Virus record (IMG/VR): IMGVR_UViG_3300021368_001084
Coordinates: 1-41,194 of that record
DNA: 41,194 nucleotides
Strand: one strand, 5' to 3'
Origin: a virus
The notes under the pieces were generated by a model, which made no database searches, had not been told where the DNA came from, and was given only the letters and a program-made list of their open reading frames with translations. Below are positions 40,801-41,194 of the stretch, one piece after another. The position numbers and the translations under genes are program-made. The first letter of the stretch is position 1, and every line of letters starts with the position of its first letter.

Positions 40801-41194
40801 CCTGCAATTTACTTCAGATCTTCTCAGTTAGTACCTGGAGCTCCAGACAATCACTACACAGCTAAACTCGAAGCTGCTGGTGGTACTGCTACAGCAGGTT
40901 CTGGTACATTAGCATTGACAGTTCTAAATGCTGATGCATTTACTATCAATGGTCAGAGAGCATGGAACGAAGGCAACATTCAGTTTAGTTCTTCTAACAT
41001 TGCTAACTACGCAGTACAACGTGATGGTTCTGGCAACTTCTCTGCTGGCACAATTACTGCAACCTTAACTGGTGCTGCATCACTTAACGTTCTTAAGACT
41101 GGCGACACCATGACTGGTTCGCTTGTCCTAACTGGTGCAGGTTCTAACCTCACTGTTAGTGGAACAGCAACTATCAATAATGTAACAACGTTAA
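31840..41194 (+). CDS. Giant tail-fibre-like protein, 3' end outside the window
   Basis: The ATG at 31840 (MSFHINSDKEKIRGVNPKLI) opens a frame that I followed to the right edge without finding a stop, giving at least 3118 residues. Two GSGYT modules lie at about residues 63-132. A right-handed beta-helix-like region starts near 291 (IYVSQQIGSDLNDGR, VSGGDYVEDNPIS, VVGDNLR). Two helical DAA-type modules lie near 772-980 and 1027-1155. Five tandem repeats of about 65-85 residues cover about 1166-1635. More GSGYT modules lie near 2260-2330 and 2540-2600. Two blocks of the LDADLLDG ... GTLSSDRL type lie near 2670 and 2815. KTGDTMTGSL near 3086 is a common phage tail-fibre motif. Modular fibres of this kind usually mediate host contact. 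Confidence 0.85.
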   Translation, partial: MSFHINSDKEKIRGVNPKLIGDNEATIRVGTGADEKEVLRTELDINTSLPRVGINRTGQRVNNIVLDTAGTGYTVNPDVTITGGGGSGALASAFIFNGKVTTIAVNTPGTGYTSAPLVTISGGGGQGATATAFLDTVDYELDINGAIRTSTSIISDTARILNLDIDNFVTPDANFRGPNLKTYMNNTGTLWSSSVILQKDQYRYFGANVYQALNTGQTGSEAPEHVDGVVKNGEVDFKHIGFRVNDPNEFGYNTTGDAGVFPRSITPLLGDRSDKIATTEYVLNLATNDVGGRIYVSQQIGSDLNDGRSAVNPVRTIKKAAQEAWKTPGVKETIIVSGGDYVEDNPISLPPDCSVVGDNLRLVIIRPANPGKHIMKFGDKNYVIGVTYRDQIDSNGDPVATWDFAMVFDDKQRIIVDREVNGDFGTSFPVGHQIFGPQQFRVSFQNNTGLATLTSNLIVKGVNTGSRAKIIDVTFADTTGASAFVNGTIDVQLTSGSFVEGEQFSYITSAGAGSAINLNISGQQGANVLRFTQDPTGTIPGGTVVQLIGTPSSGSAFTGFYEVAAIDSTQSASNIWDVTFFPILNAPSWDATGVGGTYTINQATAVTQTIDTTKIKSIRAEGEVVSVDDDYTTTLPISRIDFSLQGDPSIATGGFQSAQFGNAEDLGGIVFYTNALVGRTNTHDFKEGQEILLENLPTSNPDLSFLNGKQRIYKVIEDADGRCRRFVIPKKVPSITDANLDPGQFATVKSFSKVVTLSLLNSPNTFPLSTPVERRFQDACTFLRNNREFIADEVVGRINRQFAKDYYQVSEITGGGDTFKVFLGQTPVTHTYVSGGTVKFENTTVNITGFVYDNANTGYATITVDTALTTLVDDDTVKLADILLSCEAGQKTYPSYSSPTSGNNTGSDGDEQCRQDVIHFVNALIRDLEFGSNFNIIEAAKKYIVGGDIAYIKDEIVQNFRAIEYARELCIYAMRNWRTGNGTPTDPIYTPVYSTVPRYFDDTVITSTALLNADGTPNNTGFACNDVRSAIDTLAFLWVDVITKNQNGTYLDAAYLIERNKHLIADQALRDTLGQFPLFALDNTNERKCKRDIAITLSNLAKDLCFGGNENIVAAAESYFTSTALTGIPEAQRAETVYAYQRAKTYAIAAMRNWSDGTYVDFTPTNAVYTASTGALDVIFPDPIVAPVVGDRIAFKEEAIAFQCTYNSNTETHSSPLRTDANYGKSHVITAVSSSGGVTTVSCNVGDAGLASGSAHTFVSAVANGSILIYNPTQLTSPIPKFEDWNILLDASAGNALAQHTPTAATYNPANGDFTMTVVGHSVTTSNSIKLAPESFTFTCAMDGNATEHRLPESGQAAYANSLPVTSTTADTFTINVGASGPDQQWTPSDATYDPATGSLVLTIGSGHGLSTGEGVVIDDGGLSFTCTMDGNQTTKTYPRNGIDPYSGRSIPIDSVTDTTITLNVGVSGPNVQFTALSGTTYDATTGDLVLNIGQHGLGVGRGIVIATDSLSFTCDQDSNGSIHTYPRASDPAAGQSLAITAVGSTQHTVTNAVYTASNGRLVLTSAGHGFANGDYIKIADGSLTFTCDLDGNTAQKAYPRANFDYPSGRWLQISNVTTDTFEVSVGNSSYTGAHTFVSATANGIDRQTGTITVNVGASPAGQQYTHNFVSSTVGAISHSPQSAHTFVTAATNCLKHLPQSAHTFVRAAQNAAVVYASGGNANCSGVASSINTSMELFEDILDGTIPAGSTNRTSNPLYDTAQILSYPENFVTDSNNNRLAIRGIFDDYPIIEASPYTQNASVISFLGGGGAEVDGAKVKQPNCPFPGLELDGTASFPNQGKSMVASAFTIVSFGGTGYKVINDGYTQLVSVFVIFCADGVLAESGGYCSITNSATNFGQFALRGVGFRKDPYEFDIATISNVSSTPTGRTILTVSGLGREPLEHYVVKIDGYENTNPDIEYFIDVVAGVTVGPPFSAQLTIDDGTGGAMDLTDKSTGQAVATSVLSGQTINLHRPSIVNSSSHTWEFAGSGTNYLALPENGGTKIEAYEQVSEQYGRVYVSGTDELGDFKVGTFARIENRTGAITFTGTVTISEVEFLKLKGGDVVVTGFDASNTLGGANSSDSKLPTQKAVRDYITNNLGPYINKPYSTNAVPRALVELTDSGKISIDQIPALRPFSVFTVANQAERTSLEGALAGDIAIQQDTSQSFILNNDNDSLFLGFQPDASLAFTVGDIFTGSLTGGRIQATEYRKGVVYQINVTNGGSGYTTAPTITFSGGNPEAGAVSAAATCTIANGQVVTVTIIDFNGFKGGKGYTTAPTVTFAAPVGAGTQAVGNALIESRLYGDIVNNIKIEDTDTFDDSTSPTANTVNINRVVNTSSFTNSNWVSLSSNQIAASDITSGVIETDRLASGGAANSFTFLRGDQNFALAMQSIKGAEGRYFAKLASQCTTGSSQMVFTTNSDVLIGHEVKNTVSGVQANTNITGVITAAGLTTISLNNPVNATIPLGTIIEFERGASPLTFESTFTQGGFVDDVIIANAGSGYTNGQYFDVSLVGGSGTGLKVNFVVAGNAVTEITVTDGGTGYSGDFTITTAPGALGAGSNLVLEAKVSTVNRQYANVAIDVQRATDLTISADLYGTIGVSRFKKSQFNIGQAGNGSIELKTGADSGLDADLLDGVQGSFYLNASNMSAGTLSSDRLSGTYNISISGTAGNTIRVLTGTNNPSSSPAPNNFSSGIVSNTIFNSANGLNDGGTRNMTVTFRNGGSGFDAGFGGVRQLAFTDNDNMYIRGSGTGVSSFGTWAKVWSSLNDGLDSGLDADRLDNRQGDWYQNALNINYGTLSDNRLPRFISATNFRDNVTVKGFLGDPKFRIYFSGVILDTSSTGVFAPGNPINLYNANAQAVGSFTIDSVTVNDDTSDNFNDFTILIGRLTSGNFIGALTAGSASNRQPFDDFTLEDGNTVDVGKIVNNAGSGELKLGRVDGQSSSPAIYFRSSQLVPGAPDNHYTAKLEAAGGTATAGSGTLALTVLNADAFTINGQRAWNEGNIQFSSSNIANYAVQRDGSGNFSAGTITATLTGAASLNVLKTGDTMTGSLVLTGAGSNLTVSGTATINNVTTL
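35335..36745 (+). repeat. Five tandem protein repeats in the fibre gene
   Basis: Units start near 35335, 35752, 36010, 36277 and 36490. The shared pattern is 'Y-ATG-LVLTIG-HGL-G--I-I---SLTFTC-DGN---YPR----S--I--V--DT-TINVG'. The first unit is divergent and is separated from the second by a unique stretch. An AHTFV element occurs near 35605, 36739, 36889 and 36946, at or after the ends of units. Confidence 0.8.

Overview
The window reads as part of the virion-structure region of a T4-like marine cyanophage (Kyanoviridae-type myovirus infecting Synechococcus or Prochlorococcus). The grounds are the order gp25 - gp6 - gp7-like - gp8 - DUF4815-type giant protein - tail-fibre-like giants, T4-type late promoter boxes (TATAAATA / GATAAATA) ahead of gene groups, very tight TAATG and ATGA overlaps, and tail modules of a kind I associate with cyanophage proteins. 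All supported genes are on the + strand. No tRNA, rRNA, CRISPR array, integrase or insertion sequence was seen.

Layout. (1) 1-491: a visibly GC-richer segment with the tail end of one gene, a perfect 16-bp inverted repeat, a small NGWTNWETW-motif protein, and a rho-independent terminator. (2) 560-2923: a late promoter box followed by eight small tightly packed genes. These include a coiled-coil protein, a 48-residue highly basic protein, a putative 2OG-Fe(II) oxygenase and several unrecognised proteins. (3) 2922-15614: a late promoter box with a short hairpin leader, then gp25, gp6 and a 3490-residue protein in the gp7 position. (4) 15621-17534: a double late promoter box, an enlarged gp8, and a strong terminator. 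(5) 17540-31795: a late promoter box, a 2706-residue DUF4815-type protein, a 71-residue coiled-coil protein, a 1794-residue modular tail protein and a 166-residue protein. (6) 31840 to the right edge: a tail-fibre-like gene still open after 9355 bases (at least 3118 residues).

How the genes work together. gp25, gp6, gp7 and gp8 are baseplate wedge parts in T4. Here gp7 and gp8 appear greatly enlarged by inserted beta-rich modules. The same modules recur in the downstream giant proteins, so the whole segment looks like a set of neighbouring genes that share and shuffle a small library of domains. These are probably surface-exposed and may bear on host attachment (inference).

The most interesting observations are: a gp7-like core that appears split by about 1500 inserted residues carrying a YHYH domain; a module library spread over five consecutive genes; a cupredoxin-like domain interrupted by another module; and a 48-residue basic gene hidden between translationally coupled neighbours. 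All homology statements come from reading motifs and remembered family features. No search was run.
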